Counted from the stretch's first letter, positions 17,274 to 27,616 are shown. The stretch: DNA of 64,000 bases from Cellulophaga sp. BC115SP (GCF_009905545.1 NZ_JAAALB010000007.1:162794-226793); one strand, 5' to 3'. Notes: generated by a model from the letters alone, not told the origin. Translations and numbers: made by a program.

Positions 17274-18812
17274 TTATAATTTTTCGATATGTTCCAAGTA
17301 AAAATCTGCTTGTTTCAATAGCTCTTGTCTTTGAGTGGTTGCCATCTTATTGAGCGTTATGTATGACATCCCTATTCTTGGATTCTTTTCTAATAGGCTA
17401 CGATTTCTTTCAAAAAAATGCCAATAAAGACTGTTGAAAGGACAAGCCTTATCACCTGTTTTTTTGTTTTTATCATAAAAACAGGTGCCACAATAATGAC
17501 TCATTTTGTCGATATAATTGGCAGAACCCACATAAGGCTTCGACCCAATAATCCCACCATCAGCATACTGACTCATTCCACGTGTATTGGTAATCTCGAC
17601 CCACTCAATGGCATCAATATAAATACCCAAATACCATGCGTCGGCGTCATCAGGATGAATTCCTGCCAATAGCATAAAGTTGCCTGTCAGCATTAATCTT
17701 TGGATATGGTGGGCATAGGCATAATCTAAACTTTGGGTAATAGCATGGCGTAAACAAGCCATTTTTGTTTGACCACTCCAGAACCACGAAGGAAGTTTTC
17801 TGTCATGCCCGAAGAAATTCATGGTGGCAAATTCAGGCATTTTAGCCCAGTAAATACCTCGCATGTATTCGCGCCAACCAAGAATTTGTCTAACAAACCC
17901 TTCAATTTGAGCAATCGTAATTGTATCCTGATGTTGTTCCCAATATTCTACGCTTTTCTGAATTACTTCCAGTGGATGCAGTAATTTCAGATTGAGAGAA
18001 AAAGATAGCCGAGAATGGTAAATAGACCAATAGGAGGGATGCATGGCATCTTCATAAGTGCCAAATTGCGCCAGACAGTTTTCCAGAAAAAAGTCCAACA
18101 AGACCAAACTCTCTTGATGAGTGGTGGGCCACAAGAAATTTTTAGCATCGATGTTTCCAATAGATGATACGCCAGATTGAGAAAGTAGTTGAACGATATC
18201 TTCTACGTTTTTTGAAAAAATTAGCGGTTCGATTGGACGATGATCTTTGGGAAGTTTTTTGCGATTATCAGCATCATAATTCCATTGTCCCGAAGTAGGT
18301 TCATCTCCATCCATCAGTACCTTGTACTTTTTGCGCATCATGCGATAAAAGTTTTCCATGAGAAAGGTTTCCTTTCCTTTAAAAAAAGTAGCTAATTCTT
18401 CTCGCTGACTCAAAAAGTGTTCCGAGTCAATGGCTTTTGAAGGTATTGAAAGGTTGTGGCAAAAGTCTTTAAGTTGTAAATCGAGGCGATATTCGTCAGG
18501 CAATAGGTATTCAAATTGTTGAATATCTAATTCTTGAATAAGCCAAAGGAGATTTTGTGGAAGTGATTGGGTATTTATTTCGTCGTCTAAGGTAATATAA
18601 GCCACCTGATGCCCTCTTTGTTTTAGCTCTTCAGCAAACTGTCGCATAGCCACCAAAAAGCCCACAATTTTTTGGATATGGTGAGTGACATAGTCAGTCT
18701 CCTGACGCATTTCCATCATGACATAAATGACATCCTGATTTACAGATTCAAACCATGAATGTTGGCTATTGAGTTGGTCACCAAGAATAAGTCGAAGCGT
18801 TTTAATTTTCAT
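17274..18812 (-). CDS. Cryptochrome/photolyase-related protein, Fe-S bacterial type
   Basis: The protein has 512 residues, about the length of PhrB-type FeS-BCP photolyases. The N-terminal domain starts LRLILGDQLNSQHSWFE, the hallmark of the deoxyribodipyrimidine photolyase-related family. The FAD-binding half contains RQILGWREYMRGIYW and MLTGNFMLLAGIHPDDADAWY. Cysteines that can hold a [4Fe-4S] cluster are in place: MACLRHAIT, then HYCGTC and KACPFN. The family repairs (6-4) photoproducts using light. It starts 49 bases upstream of the MlaF-like frame on the same strand and could share its transcript. Confidence 0.93.
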   Translation of the reverse strand: MKIKTLRLILGDQLNSQHSWFESVNQDVIYVMMEMRQETDYVTHHIQKIVGFLVAMRQFAEELKQRGHQVAYITLDDEINTQSLPQNLLWLIQELDIQQFEYLLPDEYRLDLQLKDFCHNLSIPSKAIDSEHFLSQREELATFFKGKETFLMENFYRMMRKKYKVLMDGDEPTSGQWNYDADNRKKLPKDHRPIEPLIFSKNVEDIVQLLSQSGVSSIGNIDAKNFLWPTTHQESLVLLDFFLENCLAQFGTYEDAMHPSYWSIYHSRLSFSLNLKLLHPLEVIQKSVEYWEQHQDTITIAQIEGFVRQILGWREYMRGIYWAKMPEFATMNFFGHDRKLPSWFWSGQTKMACLRHAITQSLDYAYAHHIQRLMLTGNFMLLAGIHPDDADAWYLGIYIDAIEWVEITNTRGMSQYADGGIIGSKPYVGSANYIDKMSHYCGTCFYDKNKKTGDKACPFNSLYWHFFERNRSLLEKNPRIGMSYITLNKMATTQRQELLKQADFYLEHIEKL

Positions 18813-18868
18813 GTAAACAAAACCGCTTGAAGGGAGGGATTGTTTGTTTTTTTAATGTATTATTACTG

Positions 18869-19771
18869 ATGAAAATCTCTAATACTAAATCGTTTGACAC
18901 CATGCTACACTCATTATTAATTGGATTTTACCTCACAGTACTTTTTACACTCATTGGATATATTGTTCAAATCTTTTCTTTCATTCCCATAAGAAAGCTT
19001 ATAGAAGAGTTTGATTGGAGAGAAAAACTAATACAAGTACTTTTGGGTACTGTATTTTTTGCAGGCCTTCTTGAATTACAAGCTGTCACTGGGAATATAC
19101 CTACCTTTATTTCGATTATTTTCTCTATAATAGCCTCTTCTTTTTTGATTAATTACAACTTTCTCATACTCCCTATTATTATCCTTTTGAGAAAAAGTAA
19201 GTATAGTCCTGCGTTAGAATATGAGAAATGGGCTCGTGAAACAATCGATCCAACCTTAAAAATCAAAATTCTTAAGAGTTCTATCGTAAATGCTTACGCT
19301 ACGGGTATTTTACCTCAACATAAAGTGATATTGCTTACTGACAAAATGCTTGGCTCTATGGAGGAAAAGGATATTAAAAATCTTATTTATCACGAGTATG
19401 GACATTTAAAATATCATCATTTATTCTGGATGTATTTGATACATCTTGTATGTACTACAGGAGCTTGCTTAGGATATTTCTACTTTTCAAAAATGTTAGG
19501 GGGAAACTACAATGGTTGGGTAGTTGGTATGAACGGAGGATTTTGGGGTGGAGTGACGGTTGTCTTAGCAGGATTACTACAAAAAAGATTAGAATATCAG
19601 GCAGACAAATTTGCAGCTGAAAGCGTCGGAAGGAATACTTATGCTGAAACCTTACAAAATCTCAATATTGCCACTAATAGAGGATTGGAGAAAGAAAGCT
19701 TGTCATACCCGACTCTTTTTAACCGAATAAGATATGCGTGTGGTGAAGAATTGGCAAATAAAAAGCTCTAG
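18869..19771 (+). CDS. M48-like membrane zinc metalloprotease
   Basis: The protein has about 300 residues. The zinc motif HEYGH lies in LIYHEYGHLKYHHLFW, and a downstream EYQADKFAAE supplies the third ligand, as in M48 (HtpX/CAAX-protease) enzymes. Two hydrophobic N-terminal segments and two more around the active site make it an integral membrane protein. The open frame begins at a TTG (18827) almost touching the divergent photolyase start. ATG 18869 and ATG 18902 are both plausible, and I chose the first. The stop codon lies within the terminator stem shared with sdhB. Confidence 0.85.
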   Translation: MKISNTKSFDTMLHSLLIGFYLTVLFTLIGYIVQIFSFIPIRKLIEEFDWREKLIQVLLGTVFFAGLLELQAVTGNIPTFISIIFSIIASSFLINYNFLILPIIILLRKSKYSPALEYEKWARETIDPTLKIKILKSSIVNAYATGILPQHKVILLTDKMLGSMEEKDIKNLIYHEYGHLKYHHLFWMYLIHLVCTTGACLGYFYFSKMLGGNYNGWVVGMNGGFWGGVTVVLAGLLQKRLEYQADKFAAESVGRNTYAETLQNLNIATNRGLEKESLSYPTLFNRIRYACGEELANKKL

Positions 19772-19792
19772 TACCGAAAGGTACTAGAGCTT
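19763..19792. terminator. Bidirectional terminator between the M48 protease gene and sdhB
   Basis: A perfect 13-bp stem AAGCTCTAGTACC/GGTACTAGAGCTT has a GAAA tetraloop. The TAG stop of the protease gene is inside the left arm. It lies at the end of the sdh operon on the other strand. Confidence 0.8.
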
Positions 19793-19813
19793 CTATGAAT
19801 TTCACTATTCGAA

Positions 19814-20569
19814 CTATTCGTGTTCTTTTGATGACAATACAGCACCAAAGTATTCACGGTTCATACGAGCGATGTTTTCCAATGAGATACCTTTTGGACA
19901 TTCGGCTTCGCAAGCACCTGTGTTTGTACAAGCACCGAAACCTTCGATATCCATTTGGGCAACCATTTTCTCAGCACGCATCTCTCGTTCAGCTTGACCT
20001 TGTGGTAACAATGCCAATTGAGAGATTTTTGCTGAAGTAAACAACATGGCTGAAGCATTTTTACAAGCTGCTACACAAGCACCACAACCGATACAAGCCG
20101 CTGCAGCAAATGCCTCGTCAGCTTTTTCTTTTGCGATTGGCAATGCGTTAGCATCTTGAGCGTTACCAGTGTTTACCGATACGAAGCCACCCGCAGAGAT
20201 AATACGGTCGAATGACGAACGGTTTACAGTTAAGTCTTTGATTACTGGGAATGCAGCTGCTCTCCAAGGTTCAACAGTAATTGTATCGCCAGATTTGAAC
20301 GAACGCATGTGCAATTGACAAGTAGTTACACCACGGTTTGGACCGTGAGGACTACCGTTGATATACATTGAGCACATACCACAAATACCTTCACGGCAGT
20401 CATGGTCGAAAGCGATTGGTTCTTGACCGTCGTTGATTAATCTTTCATTAAGAACGTCGAACATTTCAAGGAATGACATATCCTCAGAAATTCCTTTAAC
20501 GTCATAATTTTCGAAGTTTCCTTCTGTATTGGTATTTTTTTGACGCCATACTTTAAGCGTCAAGTTCAT
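19814..20569 (-). CDS. sdhB: Succinate dehydrogenase / fumarate reductase iron-sulfur subunit
   Basis: From ATG 20569 the protein has about 251 residues; an ATG four codons earlier is possible, but AGGAA lies five bases before the chosen one. Cluster ligands are complete: CREGICGMC plus a distal Cys for [2Fe-2S], [11 protein letters not shown] for [4Fe-4S], and [14 protein letters not shown] for [3Fe-4S]. It passes electrons from the flavoprotein SdhA to the membrane subunit SdhC in the TCA cycle and respiratory chain. It is the third enzyme gene of the sdhCAB operon but is separated from sdhA by an unrelated four-helix-bundle gene. Confidence 0.95.
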   Translation of the reverse strand: MNLTLKVWRQKNTNTEGNFENYDVKGISEDMSFLEMFDVLNERLINDGQEPIAFDHDCREGICGMCSMYINGSPHGPNRGVTTCQLHMRSFKSGDTITVEPWRAAAFPVIKDLTVNRSSFDRIISAGGFVSVNTGNAQDANALPIAKEKADEAFAAAACIGCGACVAACKNASAMLFTSAKISQLALLPQGQAEREMRAEKMVAQMDIEGFGACTNTGACEAECPKGISLENIARMNREYFGAVLSSKEHE

Positions 20570-20588
20570 ATTTCCTTCCATTTTGATA

Positions 20589-20626
20589 CAATTTGAAGAT
20601 TTGAAAATTTGAAGATTTGAAAATAG
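20589..20626. repeat. Family D repeat (TTTGAA-rich), left flank of the S23-like gene
   Basis: Tandem words such as TTTGAAGATTTGAAAATTTG repeat here. The reverse complement occurs at 21035-21076, on the other side of the four-helix-bundle gene, so the gene is framed by inverted repeats. Similar words occur at 16424-16440 and 33866-33985. Confidence 0.65.
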
Positions 20627-20628
20627 AT

Positions 20629-20988
20629 TCATTTAGAATCTACTTTAGAACTACTAATAATCTTCGAGATAATTCGGATTATTTGAGTTAATTCTTCAAT
20701 GATAACTTTTTGGGGTTGTGGGTAAGTCTCGGATAGTTCACAAAGTTTTAACCAATAGCTAGTTTCATCAGCTTCTTTGGCTGCAATTTTCATTTTATGA
20801 ATGAAATCTACCTTACTTTCTGCATTTTGAGCTTCCCAAACATTAGCTCCAATAGATGTGCCTGACCTCAACAATTGTTTGGCTATGACATATTTTTTTT
20901 GGAGTTCTAATTGCTCACTGAATTTGATGATTTCAATTGAAAATGAAAGCGTTTTTTCAACGATGAGATTCGCTTTTTGATTCTGCAT
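20629..20988 (-). CDS. Four-helix-bundle protein (S23 / 23S rRNA intervening-sequence type)
   Basis: The protein has 119 residues and is entirely helical in appearance. It carries the family's pattern: [13 protein letters not shown], a [21 protein letters not shown] segment and the following [18 protein letters not shown]. Members were first found in intervening sequences of 23S rRNA genes and are widespread as free genes in Bacteroidetes; the function is unknown, possibly RNA binding. Here it lies between sdhA and sdhB on the same strand. It is preceded by a 13-bp hairpin and framed by inverted family D repeats, which suggests an inserted cassette. Confidence 0.88.
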   Translation of the reverse strand: MQNQKANLIVEKTLSFSIEIIKFSEQLELQKKYVIAKQLLRSGTSIGANVWEAQNAESKVDFIHKMKIAAKEADETSYWLKLCELSETYPQPQKVIIEELTQIIRIISKIISSSKVDSK

Positions 20989-21031
20989 ATTACTTGTAGG
21001 TGAGAATTAATAGTTTCAAACCTACAAGTAA
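20989..21031 (-). repeat. Hairpin upstream of the S23-like gene
   Basis: Thirteen-base arms ATTACTTGTAGGT and ACCTACAAGTAAT pair across a 17-base loop. It lies between the sdhA stop and the S23-like start codon, on their shared transcript. It could be a processing or attenuation site, or an end of the inserted cassette. Confidence 0.6.
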
Positions 21032-21034
21032 TCT

Positions 21035-21076
21035 TTTTCATTTTCAAATTTTCAAATCATCAAATTTTCAAATTAT
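21035..21076. repeat. Family D repeat (TTCAAA-rich), right flank of the S23-like gene
   Basis: The segment ATTTTCAAATTTTCAAATCA and the following TCAAATTTTCAAATTAT are the inverted counterpart of 20589-20626. It overlaps the sdhA stop codon by a few bases. Confidence 0.65.
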
Positions 21077-23061
21077 TTATAGCTACGTTGTGCAATTTTG
21101 ATGTTTTCGTACACTAGCTCTTCTTTGTGTAATTCGTAGTCAGAATCGCCTTTGTACTCCCATGCAGCTACGTAAGCGTAGTTTTCGTCATCACGTTTTG
21201 CTTCGCCTTCTTCAGTTTGATATTCTTCACGGAAGTGACCACCACAAGACTCGTTACGGTTCAAGGCATCGATACACATCAATTCACCAAGTTCTAAGAA
21301 GTCAGCTACACGAGCAGCTTTTTCTAATTCTGGGTTAAATTCATTGGCATCACCTGGAATACGAACATTTGACCAGAATTCTTTGCGAAGCGCTTTGATT
21401 TCTTCGATAGCTTCTTTCAAACCAGCCTCGTTACGAGCCATACCACACTTATCCCACATGATTAATCCTAGTTTCTTGTGGTAATAATCAACCGATTTAG
21501 TTCCTTTGATAGACATCAATTGGTCGATAGTATCTTGAACAGCTTTTTCTGCTGCCACAAACTCAGGAGCATCAGTTGGAATTGCTTTTGTACGGATATC
21601 TCCAGACAAATAAGCACCAATTGTGTATGGAATTACGAAATAACCATCAGCCAAACCTTGCATCAAGGCAGAAGCTCCCAAACGGTTTGCACCGTGATCT
21701 GAGAAGTTTGCTTCACCCAAAGCATAAAGACCTGGTACTGTAGTCATCAAGTTATAGTCTACCCAAAGTCCACCCATTGTATAGTGAACCGCAGGATAAA
21801 TACGCATTGGCACTTCGTAAGGGTCTTCACCAGTAATTTGCTTGTACATGTCAAACAAGTTACCATATTTCTCTTTCACAACTTCTTTACCCATTACTTG
21901 TAGCTCTTCTGTGCTAGCATTGTGCATACCTCTTTTGGTAGCCTCTCCACGTCCATAACGCAAGATAGCTGCTGCAAAATCAAGATAAACAGCTTTTTTA
22001 GAAGCACCTACACCATAACCTTCATCACAACGCTCTTTAGCTGCACGAGAAGCAATATCACGAGGAACCAAGTTACCAAATGCAGGGTAACGACGCTCTA
22101 AGTAGTAATCACGTTCGTCTTCAGGAATTTGTGCTGCTGGACGGTTATCATCTTTCTTTTTAGGAACCCAGATACGACCATCGTTACGCAATGATTCTGA
22201 CATCAATGTCAATTTCGATTGGTGATCACCAGATACTGGAATACAAGTAGGGTGAATCTGAGTGTAACAAGGGTTACCAAAGAATGCACCTTTTTTGTGT
22301 GCTTTCCAAGCCGCTGTTACGTTCGAGCCCATTGCGTTAGTTGACAAATAGAATACGTTTCCGTAACCACCTGTACACAACAATACCGCGTGACCAAAGT
22401 GACGTTCTAATTTACCAGAAATCAAATCACGAGCAATGATACCACGAGCTTTGCCGTCAACCATTACTACGTCCATCATTTCGTGGCGAGTAAACATTTC
22501 TACGTTACCTAAACCAACCTGACGTTGTAATGCCGAATAAGCACCCAACAACAATTGTTGACCAGTTTGACCTGCAGCATAGAACGTACGTTGTACTTGA
22601 GTACCCCCGAAAGAACGGTTTGATAACAAACCACCGTACTCACGAGCAAAAGGTACACCTTGCGCTACGCATTGGTCAATAATGCTACCTGATACTTCAG
22701 ATAAACGGTGAACGTTTGCCTCTCTAGCACGGTAGTCACCACCTTTGATAGTATCATAGAAAAGACGATACACAGAGTCACCGTCATTTTGGTAGTTTTT
22801 AGCTGCGTTAACACCACCTTGTGCTGCAATTGAGTGAGCACGACGAGGAGAATCTTGAAAACAGAAAGCTTTTACTTTATATCCCATTTCGGCCAAAGAA
22901 GCCGCTGCCGAAGCACCCGCCAAACCTGTACCTACTACGATGATTTCGATATTCCGCTTGTTTGCGGGGTTTACTAATGGTACTGTCGAACGGAATTTAG
23001 TCCATTTTTCAGACAGCTGACCATCAGGGATTTTAGCATCTAATCTTGGTGAAGTTGCCAT
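21073..23061 (-). CDS. sdhA: Succinate dehydrogenase / fumarate reductase flavoprotein subunit
   Basis: The protein has 662 residues. The FAD-binding [17 protein letters not shown] lies near residues 43-60, the flavinylation-type region in [14 protein letters not shown], and the substrate-binding segments [16 protein letters not shown] and [12 protein letters not shown] follow. It oxidises succinate to fumarate with covalently bound FAD. The length and HSIAAQGG context match the group of two-haem, b558-type enzymes with one large membrane subunit found in Bacteroidetes. The gene follows sdhC by 71 bases. Its stop runs directly into the repeat that bounds the S23-like gene. Confidence 0.96.
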   Translation of the reverse strand: MATSPRLDAKIPDGQLSEKWTKFRSTVPLVNPANKRNIEIIVVGTGLAGASAAASLAEMGYKVKAFCFQDSPRRAHSIAAQGGVNAAKNYQNDGDSVYRLFYDTIKGGDYRAREANVHRLSEVSGSIIDQCVAQGVPFAREYGGLLSNRSFGGTQVQRTFYAAGQTGQQLLLGAYSALQRQVGLGNVEMFTRHEMMDVVMVDGKARGIIARDLISGKLERHFGHAVLLCTGGYGNVFYLSTNAMGSNVTAAWKAHKKGAFFGNPCYTQIHPTCIPVSGDHQSKLTLMSESLRNDGRIWVPKKKDDNRPAAQIPEDERDYYLERRYPAFGNLVPRDIASRAAKERCDEGYGVGASKKAVYLDFAAAILRYGRGEATKRGMHNASTEELQVMGKEVVKEKYGNLFDMYKQITGEDPYEVPMRIYPAVHYTMGGLWVDYNLMTTVPGLYALGEANFSDHGANRLGASALMQGLADGYFVIPYTIGAYLSGDIRTKAIPTDAPEFVAAEKAVQDTIDQLMSIKGTKSVDYYHKKLGLIMWDKCGMARNEAGLKEAIEEIKALRKEFWSNVRIPGDANEFNPELEKAARVADFLELGELMCIDALNRNESCGGHFREEYQTEEGEAKRDDENYAYVAAWEYKGDSDYELHKEELVYENIKIAQRSYK

Positions 23062-23132
23062 AACTTAAGAATTATGTAATGATAAAAGTTTTTAGATATA
23101 GTGTTGTTAAAAATGTAACAAACAACTATGAA

Positions 23133-23801
23133 CTATTTAATAAATCCTAAATGCATTGCGATTGGCATTGCTGCGAACACAACTGGAATGATAATAGCAA
23201 ACCAATATCCGAAAGATTTCACAAACGGAGTGTATTTAGGGTGATTCCATCCAAGTGATTGGAATGCACTTTGAACACCATGCAATAAATGGTATGCCAA
23301 AGAAATACAACCAACAACATACACAATTACAGGTACTGGGCTAGCAAAAACCTCTTGCATTTCTTGGAAAAGTGTTTTTTGACCACCAGTAATTACGTCT
23401 GTAAAACGGCTTACTACCCAAAAATGCTTTAAGTGCATCACTAAGAAAAGTAATAATAATGTACCCAATAAACCCATTGAGCGAGAGTACCATGTGCTAT
23501 TATCTTTTGATACAACAGCATATTGTACAGGGCGTTTTTTCTTGTTAGCCGACCACAACATCAAACCGTCTACAATGTGAGCAATTAAGCCCACAAATAG
23601 TCCGATTTCAGCAGTACGGATGAAAAAGTTTTTAGCCATAAATTCTGCGGCTTCATTGAAGGTTTCACCTCCGTCATTTAAAAAAATGCACGCATTGATA
23701 CCACAATGAACGAGAAGGAAGGCTACCAACGATAAGCCTGTTATCGCCATGATGAGCTTTCGGCCCAACGAACTTGATAATGTTTTTGTTACCCAAGACA
23801 T
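23133..23801 (-). CDS. sdhC: Succinate dehydrogenase cytochrome b558 subunit
   Basis: The protein has 222 residues with five hydrophobic helices. Candidate haem-ligand histidines lie within or next to them (LVHCGIN, GLIAHIVDG, LVMHLKHFW, YHLLHGVQ). This single-subunit anchor carries two b haems and the quinone site and replaces the SdhC/SdhD pair of proteobacteria. It is the first gene of the sdhCAB operon, behind a clear Bacteroidetes promoter at 23923-23954. Confidence 0.94.
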   Translation of the reverse strand: MSWVTKTLSSSLGRKLIMAITGLSLVAFLLVHCGINACIFLNDGGETFNEAAEFMAKNFFIRTAEIGLFVGLIAHIVDGLMLWSANKKKRPVQYAVVSKDNSTWYSRSMGLLGTLLLLFLVMHLKHFWVVSRFTDVITGGQKTLFQEMQEVFASPVPVIVYVVGCISLAYHLLHGVQSAFQSLGWNHPKYTPFVKSFGYWFAIIIPVVFAAMPIAMHLGFIK

Positions 23802-23914
23802 TTTTTTATAAGTTATTGGTTGTTAATTAGTTAACAATTAATAGGGCTGGTTCTTAATCTATACACAGAAAACCTTGTATGGATTAATTGCTATTAACTA
23901 TTAATTAGTTGAAA

Positions 23915-23954
23915 ATTGAACCCAAAACTACAATTGAATCACCTGTCAATCAAA
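23915..23954 (-). promoter_or_regulatory. Bacteroidetes-type promoter for sdhCAB
   Basis: On the minus strand TTTG (23954-23951) is followed after 20 bases by TAGTTTTG (23930-23923), fitting the TTTG / TAnnTTTG consensus of the Bacteroidetes primary sigma factor. Transcription should start near 23917, leaving a leader of about 115 bases before sdhC. The remaining gap up to 24264 shows no gene. Confidence 0.7.
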
Positions 23955-24264
23955 TAATCTATAAGATTTTAGCAATTATTTATAATCTTTCTACGTTTTT
24001 GTACTGTATTATTGGATTTAGCCAACGATTTAGGAAGTATACCAACCAATCGGTTTTACTATAATTAACGATACTTTGGAGGGTCTTTCATCGGATTTGT
24101 GTATTTAGTTCACTTTTCCAACTTTGTGTTTGATTTTTTTGTTTTGTTAGTTGTAAAAAAAATTATTCTCTAAATTGTGCCAGTAAAGTGTGTAGGTCAG
24201 TAATCAATACCTTATACCAAGGCTTTTGAAGAGGCTGTCCTCAAAACTTTTTATTCACTAACGT

Positions 24265-27108
24265 ATGAGACCAAACTTTATCTACATTCTCATTTTTACC
24301 TTTTTTGTAGGCCTTTTTTCATTTCATTCCGCAAGGGCAACCCACATGAAAGGGGGCGAAATCACCGTGCGTCGTGTGTCGAGTACGGCTCTTACTTACG
24401 AATTTACCCTCACGATATATTGCGAAAATAACGTGGCTTGGCAGCAACAACGCGAAGTCCTTTTTTGCTTTGGGGATGGGCTCGGCTCTCAATGGGCTCC
24501 CCGTTCTAATGGTAATGGCTTGGGCGAAGATATTGGCAACGGCACTATGAAGGGTATCTATAAGGTTACTTACACCTACGCAGCGCCAAGTATTTATAAG
24601 GTAAACGTTGGTATCGAAAACCGTAATGCCAATGTTCGAAATATCCCTAATTCGGACATGGTGGGGTTTTATGTTGAAACCGTATTTAAAATAGATCCAG
24701 GTTTGGGGCTAAACTCAACTCCATTGTTGATGAACCCTGCCGTAGATCTTACAGCTGTAGTTGGACAAAAGTTTATTCATAACCCCAATGCAGTAGATAT
24801 CGAAGGCGATAGCTTGGCTTACCGCCTAATTGACTGTCGTACAGGTTTGCAAACTACTTGTACTGGACGTGGTAATGCTATAGCTGGTTTTCGTCAACCT
24901 AATTTGGTAGCAGCTACTTCTTCTAGCTTTACCATTAATAGTCGAACAGGTGATTTGATTTGGAATGTCCCTCAAGAAACGGGTCTTTATAACTGTGCTT
25001 TTATCATTGAAGAATGGCGGAATGGTGTAAAAATTTCGGAGACGGTTCGTGATATGCAAATTGAGGTAAAAGATGCCGATAATAAGGCTCCTATTATCAA
25101 AGTACCAGACGATATTTGTGTGGAAGCAGGAACATTTATTCAGCAAAATGTTACAGCAGACGATACCCCTTCTAGTACTGGACGTAAAGACCAATTGAAT
25201 TTGTACTCGACAGGGTCTGTTTACAAACCAACTGACGGAACAGCCTATTTTGCTCAACCTTATGCGACATTTACGGCTACCAATCCTTCAAATCCTATTG
25301 CTACAGGGGTATTTAGGTGGCAAACAAGTTGTGCACACATACGAGAGCAAACCTACGATATTCTCTTTAAGGTAGAGGACGTGCCACCAACGAGGGTAGG
25401 AAGTACCATACCTAAATTAGTAGATAGTAAAATCTGGAAAGTAAAAATTGTAGCCCCTAGAGTCAAAAACCTAAAAGCTACTGGCGATGCTGGTAATAAG
25501 GCTATCACTTTGACTTGGGACGCTTATTCATGTCAAAATGCAGGAGCCGAATTAATCATTTATCGTAAACAAGGTTGTGATAATTTTGTGCCAGATGTTT
25601 GTCAAACAGGTATTCCTGCGGGCTTGGGCTATGTCGAAATAGGGAGAGTACCTATCAACGCTACTACATACGTAGATAACAACGGTCTGAAACGTGATAC
25701 TGATTATAGCTACCGTATAGTGGCGTCTTTTGCAGCTCCTTCGGGTGGTAAAAGTGTATCGTCAGATCAAATTTGTTTAAAACTGGAAGCACAGGTACCT
25801 GTAATTACAAATGTGACAGTAGATAAAACATCTTCTACACAAGGAGAAATCACAGTAAAATGGACTCGTCCAATTGATTTTAAACCAGAGCAATTCAAAG
25901 GACCATATCAGTATCGTTTGTTCCGTGCTACTGGCTTGACGGGTACGTCTTTTGCTCAAGTAGGAGCAAATATCAACACCGATTTATCTGGAACAGTAGC
26001 CGATACGGTATTTGTTGATAAAAACCTCAATACACAAGATAATGCGTATCGTTATCGCTTGCTGTTCTATTACACAAGCGCTACAGGCTTGACCTTATTG
26101 GATAGTACCGAGGCTGCATCAAGTGTGCGCTTAACAACCACAGCCGATGTTCGCAAAGTAGTGCTAACTTGGCAAGCCAGTACGCCTTGGTCTAACGATA
26201 ATCAAACGCATCGTGTGTATCGCGAAACTCGTCCAGGTTCTGGAGTATTTACCCGTATTGCCGATGTAACAGTACAAGGAGCATCTACTTATACCTTTAC
26301 AGATGATGGACAAGATAAGATTGCTTCAGATGGTAGCTTCCCAGTGAAAATGTCGCCAGATTCATCGTATTGTTATAAGGTGGAAACAGTAGGTTCTTAC
26401 AATTCGACCAAAATCAAACCTAGTTTGCTGAATAACTTCTCTCAGATTAGTTGCGCAACGCCAAAAAGTGATTTGATTCCTTGTCCTCCAGTACTTAATA
26501 TCGACCTTTTAGATTGTGATGCTTATACAAAAGACAATAGTAACTGTAATCAAACAACTTTTGAGAATAAGCTTACATGGACAGATGAAACTGGAGCTAA
26601 CTGTGATAAAGATATTGTAAAATATACTTTGTATTATGCGTCTGGACCAGATGGTGCATTTACGAAAATTGCAGATATTACCACACTGAATCCTCCAGCA
26701 CACAACTACACACATACCAAAACGGATTCGTATATGGGATGTTACTATGTGACTGCTACTAATAAGTATGGCACCGAAAGTGCGCGTAGTAATGTAGTTT
26801 GTAAAGATAATTGTCCAAGTTTCTCATTACCAAATGTCTTTACGCCAAACGGAGATGGCAAAAATGATATCTTCCAAGCATTAAAATGTCCACGTTTTGT
26901 TCAGGAAGTAACTATTTCGATTTATAATAGAAACGGACAAAAAGTATATAATTACACTGGACCAAAATTGGAGTGGGACGGTCGAGATAATTCTGGTAAT
27001 GATTCTCCTTCGGGAACTTATTTCTATAATTGTTCAGTGAAATTCTTGACATTAGATACAGCCAAGAATAGTTTAACATTGAAGGGCTATATTGAACTAA
27101 TAAAATAA
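24265..27108 (+). CDS. Large secreted surface protein with T9SS type B (gliding-associated) sorting domain
   Basis: The protein has 947 residues. A signal peptide (about 1-25) is followed by a PKD-like N-terminal part beginning THMKGGEITVRRVSS, then several fibronectin-type-III-like repeats (DAGNKAITLTWDAYSC, GEITVKWTRP, RKVVLTWQAS, NKLTWTDETG). The C-terminal 90 residues are the CHU/type B sorting domain: LPNVFTPNGDGKNDIFQ, ISIYNRNGQKVYN, WDGRDNSGNDSPSGTYFY. It should cross the outer membrane by the type IX secretion system and stay on the surface as an adhesin or matrix protein. Many paired Cys suggest disulphides. Long 5' gap, so probably its own transcript. Confidence 0.93.
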   Translation: MRPNFIYILIFTFFVGLFSFHSARATHMKGGEITVRRVSSTALTYEFTLTIYCENNVAWQQQREVLFCFGDGLGSQWAPRSNGNGLGEDIGNGTMKGIYKVTYTYAAPSIYKVNVGIENRNANVRNIPNSDMVGFYVETVFKIDPGLGLNSTPLLMNPAVDLTAVVGQKFIHNPNAVDIEGDSLAYRLIDCRTGLQTTCTGRGNAIAGFRQPNLVAATSSSFTINSRTGDLIWNVPQETGLYNCAFIIEEWRNGVKISETVRDMQIEVKDADNKAPIIKVPDDICVEAGTFIQQNVTADDTPSSTGRKDQLNLYSTGSVYKPTDGTAYFAQPYATFTATNPSNPIATGVFRWQTSCAHIREQTYDILFKVEDVPPTRVGSTIPKLVDSKIWKVKIVAPRVKNLKATGDAGNKAITLTWDAYSCQNAGAELIIYRKQGCDNFVPDVCQTGIPAGLGYVEIGRVPINATTYVDNNGLKRDTDYSYRIVASFAAPSGGKSVSSDQICLKLEAQVPVITNVTVDKTSSTQGEITVKWTRPIDFKPEQFKGPYQYRLFRATGLTGTSFAQVGANINTDLSGTVADTVFVDKNLNTQDNAYRYRLLFYYTSATGLTLLDSTEAASSVRLTTTADVRKVVLTWQASTPWSNDNQTHRVYRETRPGSGVFTRIADVTVQGASTYTFTDDGQDKIASDGSFPVKMSPDSSYCYKVETVGSYNSTKIKPSLLNNFSQISCATPKSDLIPCPPVLNIDLLDCDAYTKDNSNCNQTTFENKLTWTDETGANCDKDIVKYTLYYASGPDGAFTKIADITTLNPPAHNYTHTKTDSYMGCYYVTATNKYGTESARSNVVCKDNCPSFSLPNVFTPNGDGKNDIFQALKCPRFVQEVTISIYNRNGQKVYNYTGPKLEWDGRDNSGNDSPSGTYFYNCSVKFLTLDTAKNSLTLKGYIELIK

Positions 27109-27128
27109 TTATCAAATAAGTATACAGA

Positions 27129-27165
27129 AAAGACGAGCTTGTGGAGTACATAGGCTCGTCTTTTT
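27129..27165 (+). terminator. Rho-independent terminator
   Basis: AAAGACGAGC and GCTCGTCTTT arms with a 15-base loop end in a T-run, right after the T9SS-sorted protein gene. Confidence 0.8.
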
Positions 27166-27193
27166 GTTAGTAAGGTATAAAGTTCCTAAAAAG

Positions 27194-27616
27194 ATGAAAG
27201 AAGACGCTTCAAAACATCAATTATACGACTTAATCTTGTTTGATGGAGTGTGTAATTTTTGTAATTCCTCAATCAATTTTGTTATTGATCACGACACACA
27301 AAAACGGTTCAAATTTGCCTCTTTACAATCTGAGGTGGGACAACAATATTTGGCTCAGTTTTCTAGAAATAAAAAAGATTTTGATTCTGTTTTGTTGATA
27401 AAAAATGGACAATTATTTGAGAAATCCGATGCAGCTCTTCATATCGCTCAGCATTTAGATGGAGTTTGGCGGAGGTTGTATTTTTTGAAATGGATTCCAC
27501 GAACGATAAGAGATATGATATACGATTTGATTGCAAAGAATAGATACCGAATTTTCGGAAAATCAGACGCTTGTCGTTTACCAAATCCAGAGATTCGTGA
27601 AAGGTTTTTAGGCTAG
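27194..27616 (+). CDS. DCC-family thiol-disulfide oxidoreductase-like protein (DUF393)
   Basis: ATG 27194 gives 140 residues; an upstream TTG at 27164 lies within the preceding terminator and is rejected. The family signature DLILFDGVCNFCNSSINFVI carries the eponymous D-C-C pattern, including CNFC. It is followed by FKFASLQSEVGQQYL, a DSVLLIKNGQLFEKSDAAL region and a C-terminal WIPRTIRDMIYDLIAKNRYRI. The fold is thioredoxin-like; the physiological substrate is unknown. It stands alone between a terminator and fabD. Confidence 0.9.
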   Translation: MKEDASKHQLYDLILFDGVCNFCNSSINFVIDHDTQKRFKFASLQSEVGQQYLAQFSRNKKDFDSVLLIKNGQLFEKSDAALHIAQHLDGVWRRLYFLKWIPRTIRDMIYDLIAKNRYRIFGKSDACRLPNPEIRERFLG

